The position numbers and the translations under genes are program-made. A stretch of 64,000 bases of DNA from Herbaspirillum sp. SJZ106. GTDB taxonomy: Bacteria; Pseudomonadota; Gammaproteobacteria; Burkholderiales; Burkholderiaceae_D. Positions 17,480 to 28,922 of this stretch are shown here, piece by piece (within the stretch, counting starts at the first letter, position 1; each line of letters opens with the position of its first letter). Under the pieces are notes generated by a model. That model made no database searches, was not told where the DNA came from, and saw only the letters and a list, made by a program, of their open reading frames with translations. The stretch lies in assembly GCF_006715495.1 (NCBI RefSeq), contig NZ_VFNI01000001.1:930001-994000 (forward strand). The letters run 5' to 3'.

Positions 17480-18604
17480 TCAGGCCGGGCTTGCCGCAGT
17501 GACTGCCACGGGCATTTCAGGCAGCGGCAGCGGCTTGCTGGTGGGACGGCCGCGGAAATCGGTCCAGCACAGGCGGTTGAAGTCGTACAGCTTGCAGCGG
17601 CGCGCGGTGTCGAAATACCAGCGCCACGAAAACTTCTGGATCACGATGCGGCCGGGTAGCATGGTTTCCAGTTTCTTCTGCGCCTGCTTCAGGCGGTACA
17701 GCGGCACGCTCATGTCCACATGATGCGCGGTGTGTTCCATGATGTGGTGCAGCAGCGCGCCCCAGTGGCGGCCGAAGGTCAGGTGCACGGTGGTGGAGAC
17801 GAAGGGCTGGGCCGCGGCCCAGGTGGTCTTGTCCTGGTACCACGCCACCGAGGTATGCGTGTGGTGCACATAGACCACGAAGCCGATCATCGCCTTCCAG
17901 AACAGGATGGGGATGGCGAAGCCGGCAATGAACAGGCTCCAGAACGACTGGCCGGTCGCCTGCGCCGCCCAGGCCAGTCCGGCGATCCACGCCGCCGCCG
18001 CCAGGCTGACCAGCACGCCGTCCCACATGAACTCGGCGCGGCGGGTGGGCATCTGCTTCTTCGAGGGGAAGTACATGCGCTTCCACCACATATCCACCAG
18101 GTAGTACAGGCCGGGCGCCCAGCCGCTGCGGTAGAGGCGCTCCAGTTGCCGGCGCCAGCGCGGCAGGGCGCGGAATTCCTCGATGGTGCGCGGTTGCCAG
18201 ACGAAGTCGAAACCCTTCAGGTTGGTATAGCCGTGATGCACCACGTTGTGGCCGATCGCCCACAGGCTGTAAGGCGTCAGCGAGGGCATGAACAGGATGC
18301 GGCCCAGCCAGGTATTGAGTTTGCGGTTGGGGGTGAAGCTCTGGTGGCAGGCATCGTGGCCGAGGATGAACAGGCGGCCGATGACGAAACCGGTTGCCAT
18401 GCCCAGCAGGATCTTGCCGATCAGCCACGGCATCCAGACGATGGCTGCCAGCCCCAGGCCGAACAGGCAGTAATCGATGGCCGACAGCCAGAGCGCAATG
18501 GCGGTGCTGCGCTGGCTGATCGGGATCACCCAGGAACGGATGATCTTGCGGTGCGGCATCGGTGCGCCGGGCGCTACCGGCGTGGTATGCGAAGTTGTCG
18601 GCAT
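17480..18604 (-). CDS. Membrane fatty acid desaturase
   Basis: Di-iron integral membrane enzyme that introduces a double bond into acyl chains. Seen: three histidine boxes, HDACHQ, HNVVHH and HHIMEHTAHH, in the order and spacing of the acyl-lipid desaturase/omega-3 family, separated by paired hydrophobic spans. 374 residues. It starts 45 bases after ompW on the same strand and probably shares its FNR-box promoter. Known: desaturases consume O2, so placing one under an oxygen sensor makes sense for adjusting lipids at low oxygen. Substrate and regiospecificity cannot be read from sequence alone. Confidence 0.9.
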   Translation of the reverse strand: MPTTSHTTPVAPGAPMPHRKIIRSWVIPISQRSTAIALWLSAIDYCLFGLGLAAIVWMPWLIGKILLGMATGFVIGRLFILGHDACHQSFTPNRKLNTWLGRILFMPSLTPYSLWAIGHNVVHHGYTNLKGFDFVWQPRTIEEFRALPRWRRQLERLYRSGWAPGLYYLVDMWWKRMYFPSKKQMPTRRAEFMWDGVLVSLAAAAWIAGLAWAAQATGQSFWSLFIAGFAIPILFWKAMIGFVVYVHHTHTSVAWYQDKTTWAAAQPFVSTTVHLTFGRHWGALLHHIMEHTAHHVDMSVPLYRLKQAQKKLETMLPGRIVIQKFSWRWYFDTARRCKLYDFNRLCWTDFRGRPTSKPLPLPEMPVAVTAASPA

Positions 18605-18649
18605 CGTGATGGAACCTCTTCTTGCTTAAGGGACGGACGGCGGAGCGGG

Positions 18650-19279
18650 TCAGAAGCGATAGCCGACGCCGACGCCGAACAGCCAAGGATCGATCCTGAC
18701 GGTGCTGACCTTGGCGCCGCCGACCTTCACGTCGCTGCGGATCTGGACTTTCTTGAGATCGAAGTTGATCAGCCAGTGCCGGTCGATCTTGATGTCCAGG
18801 CCGGCCTGCAGGGCGCCGCCGATGCTGTGGTTGTCCAGCTCGGCCGCGCCGCCCAGCACGTTGACATTGGAAATGCGGGTGTAGTTGAGGCCGGCGCCGA
18901 CATAAGGCGAAAAGCGCGACTCCGGCGTGAAGTGGTATTGCAGCAGCAGGGTCGGCGGCAATTGCTTGAAGCTGCCGATGTTCTGGCCGGAAAGGCGCAC
19001 GTCGTGCTTCTGCGGATAGGTCAGGATCAGCTCGGCCGCGATGTGCGGGGTGAAGAAGTAGCTGATGTCGATTTCGGGGATGGTCCTGGAGCTCACGCTC
19101 AACTGGTCCGCCTGGGTGGTCACGCCGGCGACCGGATCGGATTTATTGTCGGGGCTGATATTGACGGCGCGCAGGCGCACCAGCCAGGGGCTTTGCGCTT
19201 CCTGCGCAAAGGCGGCGGGAGCGACGAAGGAGGCAGCGAAGGCCGCGGCTGCGGCGGCGATGGTCACGAGTTTTTTCAC
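18650..19279 (-). CDS. ompW: OmpW family outer membrane protein
   Basis: Eight-stranded outer membrane barrel for small hydrophobic molecules. Seen: signal peptide ending AAFAQE, then alternating amphipathic strands, LVRLRAVNISPD near the start of the mature protein, PEIDISYFFTPHIAAELI, PTLLLQYHF, SPYVGAGLNYT and a final aromatic residue (GVGYRF) recognised by the BAM complex. 209 residues, normal. Known: ompW is FNR-activated in enteric bacteria. A perfect FNR box lies 60 bases upstream here. Confidence 0.93.
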   Translation of the reverse strand: MKKLVTIAAAAAAFAASFVAPAAFAQEAQSPWLVRLRAVNISPDNKSDPVAGVTTQADQLSVSSRTIPEIDISYFFTPHIAAELILTYPQKHDVRLSGQNIGSFKQLPPTLLLQYHFTPESRFSPYVGAGLNYTRISNVNVLGGAAELDNHSIGGALQAGLDIKIDRHWLINFDLKKVQIRSDVKVGGAKVSTVRIDPWLFGVGVGYRF

Positions 19280-19338
19280 GGGCTTTTACCTGACGGTTGA
19301 CGATGCCCGAAAGGTACGCGTGAAGCGAGGCAGCGGCT

Positions 19339-19352
19339 TTGATACTGATCAA
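19339..19352 (-). promoter_or_regulatory. FNR box upstream of ompW
   Basis: TTGATACTGATCAA, a perfect TTGAT-N4-ATCAA palindrome, centred about 66 bases before the ompW start codon. Probably controls ompW and the desaturase gene behind it. Confidence 0.85.
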
Positions 19353-19437
19353 GCGGCAGGAATTCGAACTTGCTGGAAATGTGAGGGGAATCGGTATGGA
19401 TGTGGTGTTTTTCTGCAGGATGGTATGCAGGCGAATG

Positions 19438-19468
19438 TAAAAAAAACGGCCCGCAAGATTGCGGGCCG
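19438..19468 (-). terminator. Intrinsic terminator after acdS
   Basis: Stem CGGCCCGCAA / TTGCGGGCCG with a two-base loop, followed on the minus strand by eight T. Starts about 30 bases past the acdS stop. Confidence 0.9.
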
Positions 19469-19499
19469 CTTCTGTTTCGTCGGTACTACTGTTCGCCGC

Positions 19500-20567
19500 T
19501 TATTCTTTGTAACGCGCTTCGCGCGCCAGCTTGGTCAGGTTCTCCGGATCTTCGAAGGCCTTGTAATAGGCGTTGAGCGCCGGGGCGCCGCCCAGGTGGG
19601 CGTACAGCACGCGCTGGCCCTTGAAGTGGCCCTTCTTGGCCATGTCGATCAGGCCGTCGATGGATTTGCCTTCATATACCGGGTCGGTCAGCATCGCTTC
19701 CATTTCGGCGGCGGTGCGGATGGCGGCGATGGTCTGTTCGCTCGGCAGGCCGTAGGCCGGGCCGCTGTAGTCGGGAATGATTTCGATGTCGGCGTCTTTC
19801 AACACCACCTTCTTGCCGCCCTTGGAGGCGATCAGTTCGCAGGTGTCGTTGGCGATCTTGGTGACCGCGCGGCGGGTCATCGCCTCGTCGTCGGCGGTGT
19901 CGATGCCGATCACGCGGCGGCGCTTGTCCTGCGCGGCGAAGCCGACCACCATGCCGGCTTGGGTGGAGCCGGTACAGGTCGCCACCACGATGTTGTCGAA
20001 GAAGATGCCCAGTTGCTGTTCCTGCATCGCCACTTCATCGGCGAAGTTGGCGTAGCCCAGGCCGCCCAGCGGGTGGTCCGAAGCGCCGGCCGGGATCGGG
20101 TAGGGCTTGCCGCCCTTGGCGCGCACTTCTTCCAGTGCGCGGGTCCAGGTGTCTTTTTCGGTGGTCGAGTAACCGTAGCCGCCCATGATCGGGTTACCGC
20201 CCATGATGCGGGTCAGGAGGATGTTGCCGACCTTGTCGTAGACCGGGTCGTCCCATTCCAGCCAGGTTTCCTGCACGGTGTAGGACTTCATGCCGACCGC
20301 GGCCGCGGCTGCGCACACCTGGCGCGTGTGGTTGGACTGGATGTTGCCGATCGAGACCAGCGTGTCGCAGCCCTTGGCCAGCGCATCGGCCACCAGCCAT
20401 TCCAGCTTGCGGATCTTGTTGCCGCCGAAGGCCAGGCCGGAGGAGACATCGTCGCGCTTGGCCCAGATCTCGGTGCCGAGCATCGCGGACAGGCGCTCCA
20501 GTTTGTGGATGGGGGAAGGAAAGAAGCCCAGCGTCTTGCGCGGGAACAGTTTGTCGAGTGCCAGCAT
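19500..20567 (-). CDS. acdS: 1-aminocyclopropane-1-carboxylate deaminase
   Basis: PLP enzyme that splits the plant ethylene precursor ACC into ammonia and 2-oxobutanoate. Seen: GLAFGGNKIRKLE with PLP Lys51, the nucleophile Ser78 in IQSNH, Tyr298-Glu299 in DPVYEGKS and Leu325 in YAHLGGAPALN. Glu and Leu at the last two sites are what separates true ACC deaminases from D-cysteine desulfhydrases. Odd: residue 80 is His, where classic AcdS has Gln and desulfhydrases have His; and the protein is 355 residues against about 338. Start 20567 is chosen over 20633. Divergent from an Lrp-type regulator, the standard acdS/acdR layout, which supports the call. D-cysteine desulfhydrase remains the alternative. 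Confidence 0.85.
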   Translation of the reverse strand: MLALDKLFPRKTLGFFPSPIHKLERLSAMLGTEIWAKRDDVSSGLAFGGNKIRKLEWLVADALAKGCDTLVSIGNIQSNHTRQVCAAAAAVGMKSYTVQETWLEWDDPVYDKVGNILLTRIMGGNPIMGGYGYSTTEKDTWTRALEEVRAKGGKPYPIPAGASDHPLGGLGYANFADEVAMQEQQLGIFFDNIVVATCTGSTQAGMVVGFAAQDKRRRVIGIDTADDEAMTRRAVTKIANDTCELIASKGGKKVVLKDADIEIIPDYSGPAYGLPSEQTIAAIRTAAEMEAMLTDPVYEGKSIDGLIDMAKKGHFKGQRVLYAHLGGAPALNAYYKAFEDPENLTKLAREARYKE

Positions 20568-20606
20568 AGGGTGCTCCGTCAGGTTCAGGTCGGTGGGAAA
20601 TCGGTG

Positions 20607-22264
<1,658 letters not shown>

Positions 22265-22323
22265 GATTGTGGGGATTTTGTTTTGGATGTGATGGTGGTT
22301 GGGGGTTAGTAATTTAGTAGTTT

Positions 22324-22400
22324 GGTCTTGCTGCGTGCAGATGTACTGGCTTGATGTTTTTTGGGTAGTCTGGTCTTGCTGCTGGTCGATGTACTGGCTT
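22324..22400. repeat. Tandem duplicated 29-bp unit
   Basis: Two copies 48 bases apart, at 22324-22352 and 22372-22400. Both begin GGTCTTGCTGC and end GATGTACTGGCTT; they differ at a few central bases. A third, inverted copy lies at 22990-23018 inside the right arm of the large inverted repeat. Confidence 0.8.
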
Positions 22401-22494
22401 TAGTCTTTTCTTTCTTCGGTTGAAGCGAGCGCCGGGGGCGGCCCGGCAGCCGCTCACTTTTCTTGTCTCGCCAAGAAAAGTAAGCAAAAGAAGG
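22365..22494 (+). repeat. Left arm of a 130-bp imperfect inverted repeat
   Basis: Reverse complement of 22895-23025 with only scattered mismatches by eye. The best conserved core is the segment around GCGCCGGGGGCGGCCCGGC and CGCTCACTTT. Codons through it give short arginine- and lysine-rich peptides in several frames, the signature of a structured non-coding repeat. Confidence 0.8.
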
Positions 22495-22546
22495 GTTGGA
22501 GCACTGCTCCAACAAGGCAACTACCCAGCTCCTTCGGGGTCCCCGA

Positions 22547-22624
22547 CGGATCGGACAAAAAAATGGGAAAAGCAGAGTCGCTTCGCTCCGACTGCTTTCC
22601 TGATCCATTTTTTTGCCCGATCCG
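22547..22624. repeat. Hairpin repeat inside the large inverted repeat (left)
   Basis: CGGATCGGACAAAAAAATGG pairs with CCATTTTTTTGCCCGATCCG, enclosing a second stem AGCAGAGTCG / CGACTGCT. A separate perfect 17-base palindrome, TTGGAGCACTGCTCCAA, lies just before it at 22496-22512. Confidence 0.7.
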
Positions 22625-22780
22625 CCGGCTGGTTAGATGCGACGTCTTGTCCGGCTCGCCTTCGGCATCGCGGTGCTTGCGACTGGCTTGGTTCAAGGAA
22701 TGGCGCCAACGCGCAACTCCCCTCCCAAGCCCGATGCAGTAGGCGAGGCGTTCAGGTTTCCTCCCCTTGTGGGCCAGCTG

Positions 22781-22860
22781 TTGGAGTGCCATGCAAAATG
22801 GATCAGCGAGGCAGTCGGAGCGAAGCGACTCTGCATTGCCCATTTTTCATGGCGCTCCAA
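22781..22860. repeat. Hairpin repeat inside the large inverted repeat (right)
   Basis: A 21-base arm starting TTGGAGTGCCATG (22781-22801) pairs with 22840-22860 with about three mismatches. Between them GCAGTCG pairs with CGACTCTGC. The inner part shares the AGTCGCTTCGCTCCGACT core with the left hairpin, inverted. Confidence 0.7.
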
Positions 22861-22894
22861 CGGGCACCCCGAAGGGGCTGGCACTTAGGGGTCG

Positions 22895-23025
22895 CCTTTC
22901 TTTGCTTACTTTCTTTGGCGAAGCAAAGAAAGTGAGCGGCTGCCGGGCCGCCCCCGGCGCTCCGCTTAGACCGGAGAAAGATAAGCATTAAGCCAGTACA
23001 TCTGCACGCAGCAAGAGCAGACTAC
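22895..23025 (-). repeat. Right arm of the 130-bp imperfect inverted repeat
   Basis: Partner of 22365-22494 (see there). Ends about 110 bases before the stop of the LysR gene. The whole 22313-23030 block holds no credible CDS. Confidence 0.8.
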
Positions 23026-23133
23026 TCCCTCCTCAAAAAAAAACATCAAACCAATACCCCCTCCCACCAACACAAAGCAACTCAGCACGCCCACATATCA
23101 GCACACTCACATAGGTGAGCGCATCATCAGCCC

Positions 23134-24045
23134 TTACAGATCCTTGGCAAGATCCGCCACCAGATAATCAAGAAAGATTTCCACGCTACGCGGCAGGGTG
23201 CGCCCGGCCAGCGTCTGTACTTCGATGAAACGGCCGTCGTTGGGGCAGTCGCGGATCGGGCGGATGGTCAGTTCGCCGCTGGCGATGCGGTAGCGCACCG
23301 TCACTTCGCCGGTGATGGACAGCGCATCGTTGTCGAGCAGGTAATTGTGCAGCGACTGGATGTAGTTACTGGTCATCACCGGTTCGATCGCCACATGCTG
23401 GCGGCTGCAGGCGATGTCGAACAACTGGCGCAGCGTGGTGGTGGGATCGGGCAGGGCCATCGGATAGGCGCGGATCTGCGACACCGAAATCTGGCGGAAA
23501 CGCGCCAGCGGATGGTCGTGCCGCATCACCAGCGAGATCGGCCCCGGCTGGCGGTGCACCACCTTGATTTCCGGCTCCGGCAGGCGCGCGAACGTCAGGC
23601 CGATGTCGGCGTTGCCCTCGCGCACCTGGCGCGAGACCACGGCCGGGGCGCCGACGAAGAGCTGGAACACGAAGCCGGGATATTTCTTCTGGAAAGCGTT
23701 GATCAGGCGCGGCAGGAAATCGATGGCGAAACCCTCCGACGACGACAGCCTCACGCGGCCGCTGCGCAATCCCTTCAAGGCCTGCAGGTCGGCCACCACG
23801 CGATCGGCCTCCAGCGCCACCTTGCGCGCGTGCGCGGCCAGCATTTCCCCGCCGGCCGAGAGCACCATGCCGCGCGGCCGGCGTTCGAACAGCACGGTAT
23901 CGAGGGCATCTTCCAGGCTGCTGATCTGGCGGCTGATGGCCGAGCTGGCCACATTGAGCCGTTGCGACGCCTCGCTGATCGAGCCGCAACGCACGACTTC
24001 CAGGAAATAACGCAGGGCGGTGTCTTGCAGGTGCTGTGATTTCAT
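23134..24045 (-). CDS. LysR-family transcriptional regulator
   Basis: Seen: an N-terminal winged helix (ALRYFLEVVRCGSISEASQR, AISRQISSLEDALDTVLFER) and a periplasmic-binding-like effector domain. 303 residues. It diverges from the peptide-type ABC transporter operon, with 326 bases between the starts and a T-N11-A palindrome (24232-24244) in the gap. Inferred: regulates the transporter and the two M20 hydrolases, probably in response to a substrate or product of that pathway. The effector is not identifiable from sequence. Confidence 0.9.
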   Translation of the reverse strand: MKSQHLQDTALRYFLEVVRCGSISEASQRLNVASSAISRQISSLEDALDTVLFERRPRGMVLSAGGEMLAAHARKVALEADRVVADLQALKGLRSGRVRLSSSEGFAIDFLPRLINAFQKKYPGFVFQLFVGAPAVVSRQVREGNADIGLTFARLPEPEIKVVHRQPGPISLVMRHDHPLARFRQISVSQIRAYPMALPDPTTTLRQLFDIACSRQHVAIEPVMTSNYIQSLHNYLLDNDALSITGEVTVRYRIASGELTIRPIRDCPNDGRFIEVQTLAGRTLPRSVEIFLDYLVADLAKDL

Positions 24046-24371
24046 CGTTGACCTCTTTTCACGCCGGTTGGCGAAGCGCGCCCAGGCAGGCGCAAAAGAT
24101 TTTCATGGTTTATTTGGTGCGTTCTTCACGGCTTTGGTGCGCCGCCGGACAGAACGCCGGCGCCGAAAATGCTGCATCTGCGCGGCAAGCCATGATCCTG
24201 CTGCGATACGGGTTTTCGAGGCGCCAATACATTGTGGTGCACAAACCTATCCATCTCTTTTCGGCAACGGAGGCATAGAAATTTGCTTATTGCGGCATCG
24301 ATAAAGACCGGCCTAGTATGCCCTCGACGTCGCTGTTTTTTCAAACATTTCTCTTTCACGAAGGGGTTGAA
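24046..24371. other. LysR / ABC operon divergent promoter region
   Basis: 326 bases without a gene. It contains TTGTGGTGCACAA (24232-24244), arms TTGTG / CACAA around GTG, which fits the LysR T-N11-A rule. A TAGTAT (24313-24318) about 55 bases before the first transporter ATG is a possible minus 10 element. Confidence 0.5.
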
Positions 24372-25910
24372 ATGAACGCAATGAAGACATCTTTATTGGC
24401 CTGGTCGCGATGTGCATTGCTGGCGGCAGGCGCCGCCGCATCGTTTTCCGCGATGGCCAACAAGGCCAATGACACACTGGTGTATGCGTCCGACAGCGAA
24501 GTCGAAAACATCAGCCAGTACCACAACAACCTGCGCGAAGGCGTGATCCTGGCCCACCTGATCTGGGACACCCTGATCTACCGCGATCCCAAGACCAACG
24601 AGTACAAGCCGCAGCTGGCCACCGCCTGGAAATGGGAGTCGCCCACCGCGCTGGTGCTGGACCTGCGCCAGGGCGTGCAATTCCAGAACGGCGACAAGTT
24701 CAGCGCCGACGACGTGGTGTTTACCTTCAACTATGTGGTGTCGCCCGAGTCCAAGGCGGTCACGCGCCAGAACACCGACTGGATCAAGAGCGCCGACAAG
24801 CTGGGCGACTACAAGGTGCGCATCAACCTGAAGGCGCCGTTCCCGGCGGCGCTGGAATACCTGGCCGGCCCGCTGCCGGTCTATCCGGCGGCTTACTTCA
24901 AGAAGGTCGGCCTGGACGGTTTCGCCAAGGCGCCGATCGGCACCGGGCCCTACAAGGTCACCAGCGTGACGCCGGGGCAGGGCGTGACCCTGGTGAAGAA
25001 CGCCAACTACTTCAAGGACAGCCCGCAGGGCCAGCCCAGCATCGGCAACATCAAGTTCGTGGTGATCCCCGATCCGGAAACCCGCGCGGCGCAACTGATG
25101 ACCGGCGCCATCGACTGGATCTGGCGCGTGCCGCCCGACCAGGCCGATTCGCTCAAGACCAATCCCAAGCTGACGGTGCAAAGCGGCGAAACCATGCGCA
25201 TCGGTTTCATCACGCTCGATACCACCGGTTCGTCTTCGCCCAATTCGCCGTTCAAGGACTTGCGCGTACGCCAGGCGGTCAACCATGCGGTCAACCGCAA
25301 GGGCTACGCCGACAACCTGATGCGCGGCGGCAGCCAGCCGGTCTATACCGCCTGTTTCCGTACCCAGTTCGGCTGCGATAGCAACGCCGCCATCAAGTTC
25401 GACTACAACCCGGCCAAGGCCAAGCAGTTGCTGGCCGAAGCCGGCTATCCCAACGGCTTCGACACCGACATCTACGCCTACCGCGAACGCGAGGTGGCCG
25501 AAGCCATCATCGGCGACCTGCACAAGGTCGGCATCCGTGCGCGCCTGCACTACATGAAGTTCGCGGCCCTGCAAAACGAATACCGCAGCGGCAAGACCCC
25601 GATGAGCTTCTATTCCTGGGGCTCGTTCTCGATGAACGACACCTCGGCCTTCGCCGGCGTGTACTTCAAGGGCAGCGCCGACGACATCACCAAGGACCCG
25701 CAACTGCAGCAATACCTGCAGGTCGCCGACTCCTCGATCGACCCGGCGGTGCGCAAGGCCAACTACACCAAGGCGCAGGAGTTGATTTCCAGGCAAGCCT
25801 ATGTGGCGCCGATGTTCTCGTATTCGACGTTCTATGCGTACAACGCGCAACTGAAGTTCCAGGGCTATCCGGATGAACTGCCACGGTTCTACGAGGCCAG
25901 CTGGAAATAA
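24372..25910 (+). CDS. Peptide-type ABC transporter substrate-binding protein
   Basis: Cluster C (SBP_bac_5) binding protein for di- or oligopeptides or related compounds. Seen: signal peptide ending SFSAMANK, then DTLVYASDSEVENISQYHN, a family-typical EYKPQLATAWKWESPTALVLDL and FSADDVVFTFNYV, IGTGPYKVTSVTPG, and the C-terminal lobe with FKDLRVRQAVNHAVNRKGY. 512 residues, within range. The ATG at 24372 begins the signal peptide. First gene of a seven-gene operon. Ligand unknown; the two peptidase-like genes at the end suggest a peptide or N-acyl conjugate. Confidence 0.92.
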   Translation: MNAMKTSLLAWSRCALLAAGAAASFSAMANKANDTLVYASDSEVENISQYHNNLREGVILAHLIWDTLIYRDPKTNEYKPQLATAWKWESPTALVLDLRQGVQFQNGDKFSADDVVFTFNYVVSPESKAVTRQNTDWIKSADKLGDYKVRINLKAPFPAALEYLAGPLPVYPAAYFKKVGLDGFAKAPIGTGPYKVTSVTPGQGVTLVKNANYFKDSPQGQPSIGNIKFVVIPDPETRAAQLMTGAIDWIWRVPPDQADSLKTNPKLTVQSGETMRIGFITLDTTGSSSPNSPFKDLRVRQAVNHAVNRKGYADNLMRGGSQPVYTACFRTQFGCDSNAAIKFDYNPAKAKQLLAEAGYPNGFDTDIYAYREREVAEAIIGDLHKVGIRARLHYMKFAALQNEYRSGKTPMSFYSWGSFSMNDTSAFAGVYFKGSADDITKDPQLQQYLQVADSSIDPAVRKANYTKAQELISRQAYVAPMFSYSTFYAYNAQLKFQGYPDELPRFYEASWK

Positions 25911-26017
25911 GCATAGGGCAAGCCGCAAGCGCCGGGCAGGCGCGCAACTTGCAAGCACTGTCCGGCGCGCGACGCCTGCCGCGCAGCCACGATCTTCCTG
26001 ATGAAGGGAACGCCGCC

Positions 26018-26935
<918 letters not shown>

Positions 26936-26963
26936 ACTTGCTGATTCCGCTCAAGGAGCCGAC

Positions 26964-27881
26964 ATGACGACCACATCCTCCACCCTGGCGCCGGGCGCGT
27001 TGCTGCAGGGCGCATTGAAACCGGCGCCGGCCTGGCGCCGCAAGCTCAACCGCTTCCTCGGCCATCGCGGCCTGACGCTGGGCGCGGTGGTGCTGCTCCT
27101 GATCGTGCTGGCGGCGATCTGCGCACCGCTCCTGGCGCCGCATGACCCGTTCAACCAGGATGTCTCGGCGCGGCTGATCCCGCCGGTGTGGAACGCACAG
27201 GGCAGTTGGGAGCACATCCTCGGCACCGACAAGCTGGGTCGCGATTACCTGTCGCGGCTGATCTACGGCGCCCGCGTGTCGCTGACGATCGGCATCGCCG
27301 CCGCGCTCATCTCGGGCCTGATCGGCACCACGCTGGGGGTGCTGGCCGGTTACTTCGGCGGCCGCACCGACGCCGTCATCAGCTACCTGATCACCACCCG
27401 CCTGGCCATGCCGGTGGTGCTGGTGGCGCTGGCGATGGCGTCGCTGGTGGGCGGTTCGCTCAAGGTGGTGATCATCCTGCTGGGCCTGTTGCTGTGGGAC
27501 CGTTTCGCGGTGGTCACGCGCTCGGCCACGCAGCAGATCCGCGACGCCGAATTCATCGCCGCGGCCAAGTCCATCGGCGCTTCCACGCCCTATATCCTGG
27601 CGCGCGAAATCCTGCCCAACATCATGGGCGTGTTGATCGTGGTGGCGACGCTGGAGATGGCCCACGCGATCCTGCTGGAAGCGACCCTTTCCTTCCTCGG
27701 CCTGGGCGTGCAACCGCCTACCCCGTCGTGGGGCCTGATGGTCGCGGAAGGCAAGTCCTACATGTTCTTCAAGCCCTGGGTGATCGTCATTCCCGGCCTG
27801 GCGCTGGCGGTGCTGGTGCTGGCCATCAACCTGGTGGGCGACGGCATCCGCGACATCAATGCGCCCGATGGCCGCAACTGA
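26964..27881 (+). CDS. ABC permease, DppC-like
   Basis: Seen: a polar N-terminal stretch, first span GLTLGAVVLLLIVLAAICAP, the OppC-type HILGTDKLGRDYLSRLIYGA, and the coupling loop EFIAAAKSIGASTPYILARE. 305 residues, typical. AAGGAG lies before the ATG at 26964. Partner of the DppB-like permease. Confidence 0.93.
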   Translation: MTTTSSTLAPGALLQGALKPAPAWRRKLNRFLGHRGLTLGAVVLLLIVLAAICAPLLAPHDPFNQDVSARLIPPVWNAQGSWEHILGTDKLGRDYLSRLIYGARVSLTIGIAAALISGLIGTTLGVLAGYFGGRTDAVISYLITTRLAMPVVLVALAMASLVGGSLKVVIILLGLLLWDRFAVVTRSATQQIRDAEFIAAAKSIGASTPYILAREILPNIMGVLIVVATLEMAHAILLEATLSFLGLGVQPPTPSWGLMVAEGKSYMFFKPWVIVIPGLALAVLVLAINLVGDGIRDINAPDGRN

Positions 27882-27911
27882 GCCGTACCGATCGCAGTCA
27901 AGGAGAAAGCC

Positions 27912-28922
27912 ATGAGCATATTGCTGGATGTGAAAAACCTGAAGGTCGACCTGCCCACCGAAAACGGCACGCTGCATGCGGTGCGCGGCATCGACTTCCA
28001 GGTGCGGCGCGGCGAGATGCTGTGCCTGGTCGGCGAATCGGGCTGCGGCAAGTCGATGACTTCGCTGGCGCTGATGGGCTTGTTGCCGCGCCGCGCGCAG
28101 TGCAGCGCCGACCATATCCTGTTCGACGGCGCCGACTTGAACGGCATGCCCGAGCAGCAACGAATGCAGCTGCGCGGCAAGCGCATGGCGATGATCTTCC
28201 AGGAGCCGATGACCTCGCTCAATCCAGCCTATACGCTGGGCAACCAGCTGTGCGAAGCGATGCTGCAACAGCCGCGCGTCACCCGCGCCGAGGCGCGCGA
28301 GCGGGCGATCTACCTGTTGCATCGCACCGGCATCGCCAATGCCGAAGACCGGTTGCGCCAGTATCCGCACCAATTGTCCGGCGGCCTGCGCCAGCGCGTG
28401 ATGATCGCCATGTCGCTCATGTGCGGCCCCGACCTGATCATCGCCGACGAACCGACCACCGCGCTGGACGTGACCATCCAGGCGCAGATCCTGCGCATGA
28501 TCCGTGAGCTGCAGCAAGAGTTCGGCACGGCGGTGGTCTTCATTACGCACGACCTCGGCGTGGTTTCGCGCATCGCCGACCGCGTGGCGGTGATGTATGC
28601 GGGGCAGGTGGTGGAGACTGCCGATGTCGGCCAATTGTTCGAGAACCCGCGCCACCCGTACACGCGCGGCCTGCTCAATTGCATTCCGGTGCGCGGCAAG
28701 ACGCTGCCGGGCAGCCGCCTGCAGGCCATTCCCGGCGTGGTGCCCAGCCTGGTCGGCAACGTCACCGGCTGCGCCTTCCGCAACCGCTGTACGCTGGCCG
28801 ACGCCGGCTGCGAGGCCGAGCCGCCGATGGCGGCGCGCGGCAGCGACGGCCATCCGCATTCCGCGCGCTGCCACAAGCCGGATGCGCTGATGCAAACCGA
28901 ACCGATGGAGGTGCTGGCATGA
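27912..28922 (+). CDS. ABC ATPase, DppD-like
   Basis: Seen: Walker A GESGCGKS, signature LSGGLRQR, Walker [14 protein letters not shown], His switch ITHDLG, and the C-terminal oligopeptide domain with cysteines ([21 protein letters not shown]) that in relatives of DppD binds an iron-sulphur cluster. 336 residues. Signature carries Leu in place of the usual Gln (GGLRQR), common in this branch. Its stop overlaps the next start (ATGA). Confidence 0.93.
   Translation: MSILLDVKNLKVDLPTENGTLHAVRGIDFQVRRGEMLCLVGESGCGKSMTSLALMGLLPRRAQCSADHILFDGADLNGMPEQQRMQLRGKRMAMIFQEPMTSLNPAYTLGNQLCEAMLQQPRVTRAEARERAIYLLHRTGIANAEDRLRQYPHQLSGGLRQRVMIAMSLMCGPDLIIADEPTTALDVTIQAQILRMIRELQQEFGTAVVFITHDLGVVSRIADRVAVMYAGQVVETADVGQLFENPRHPYTRGLLNCIPVRGKTLPGSRLQAIPGVVPSLVGNVTGCAFRNRCTLADAGCEAEPPMAARGSDGHPHSARCHKPDALMQTEPMEVLA

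Noticed and set aside
22306-22988. Several short open frames on both strands
   Set aside because: They translate the arms of the large inverted repeat, giving similar basic peptides in several frames without ribosome sites.
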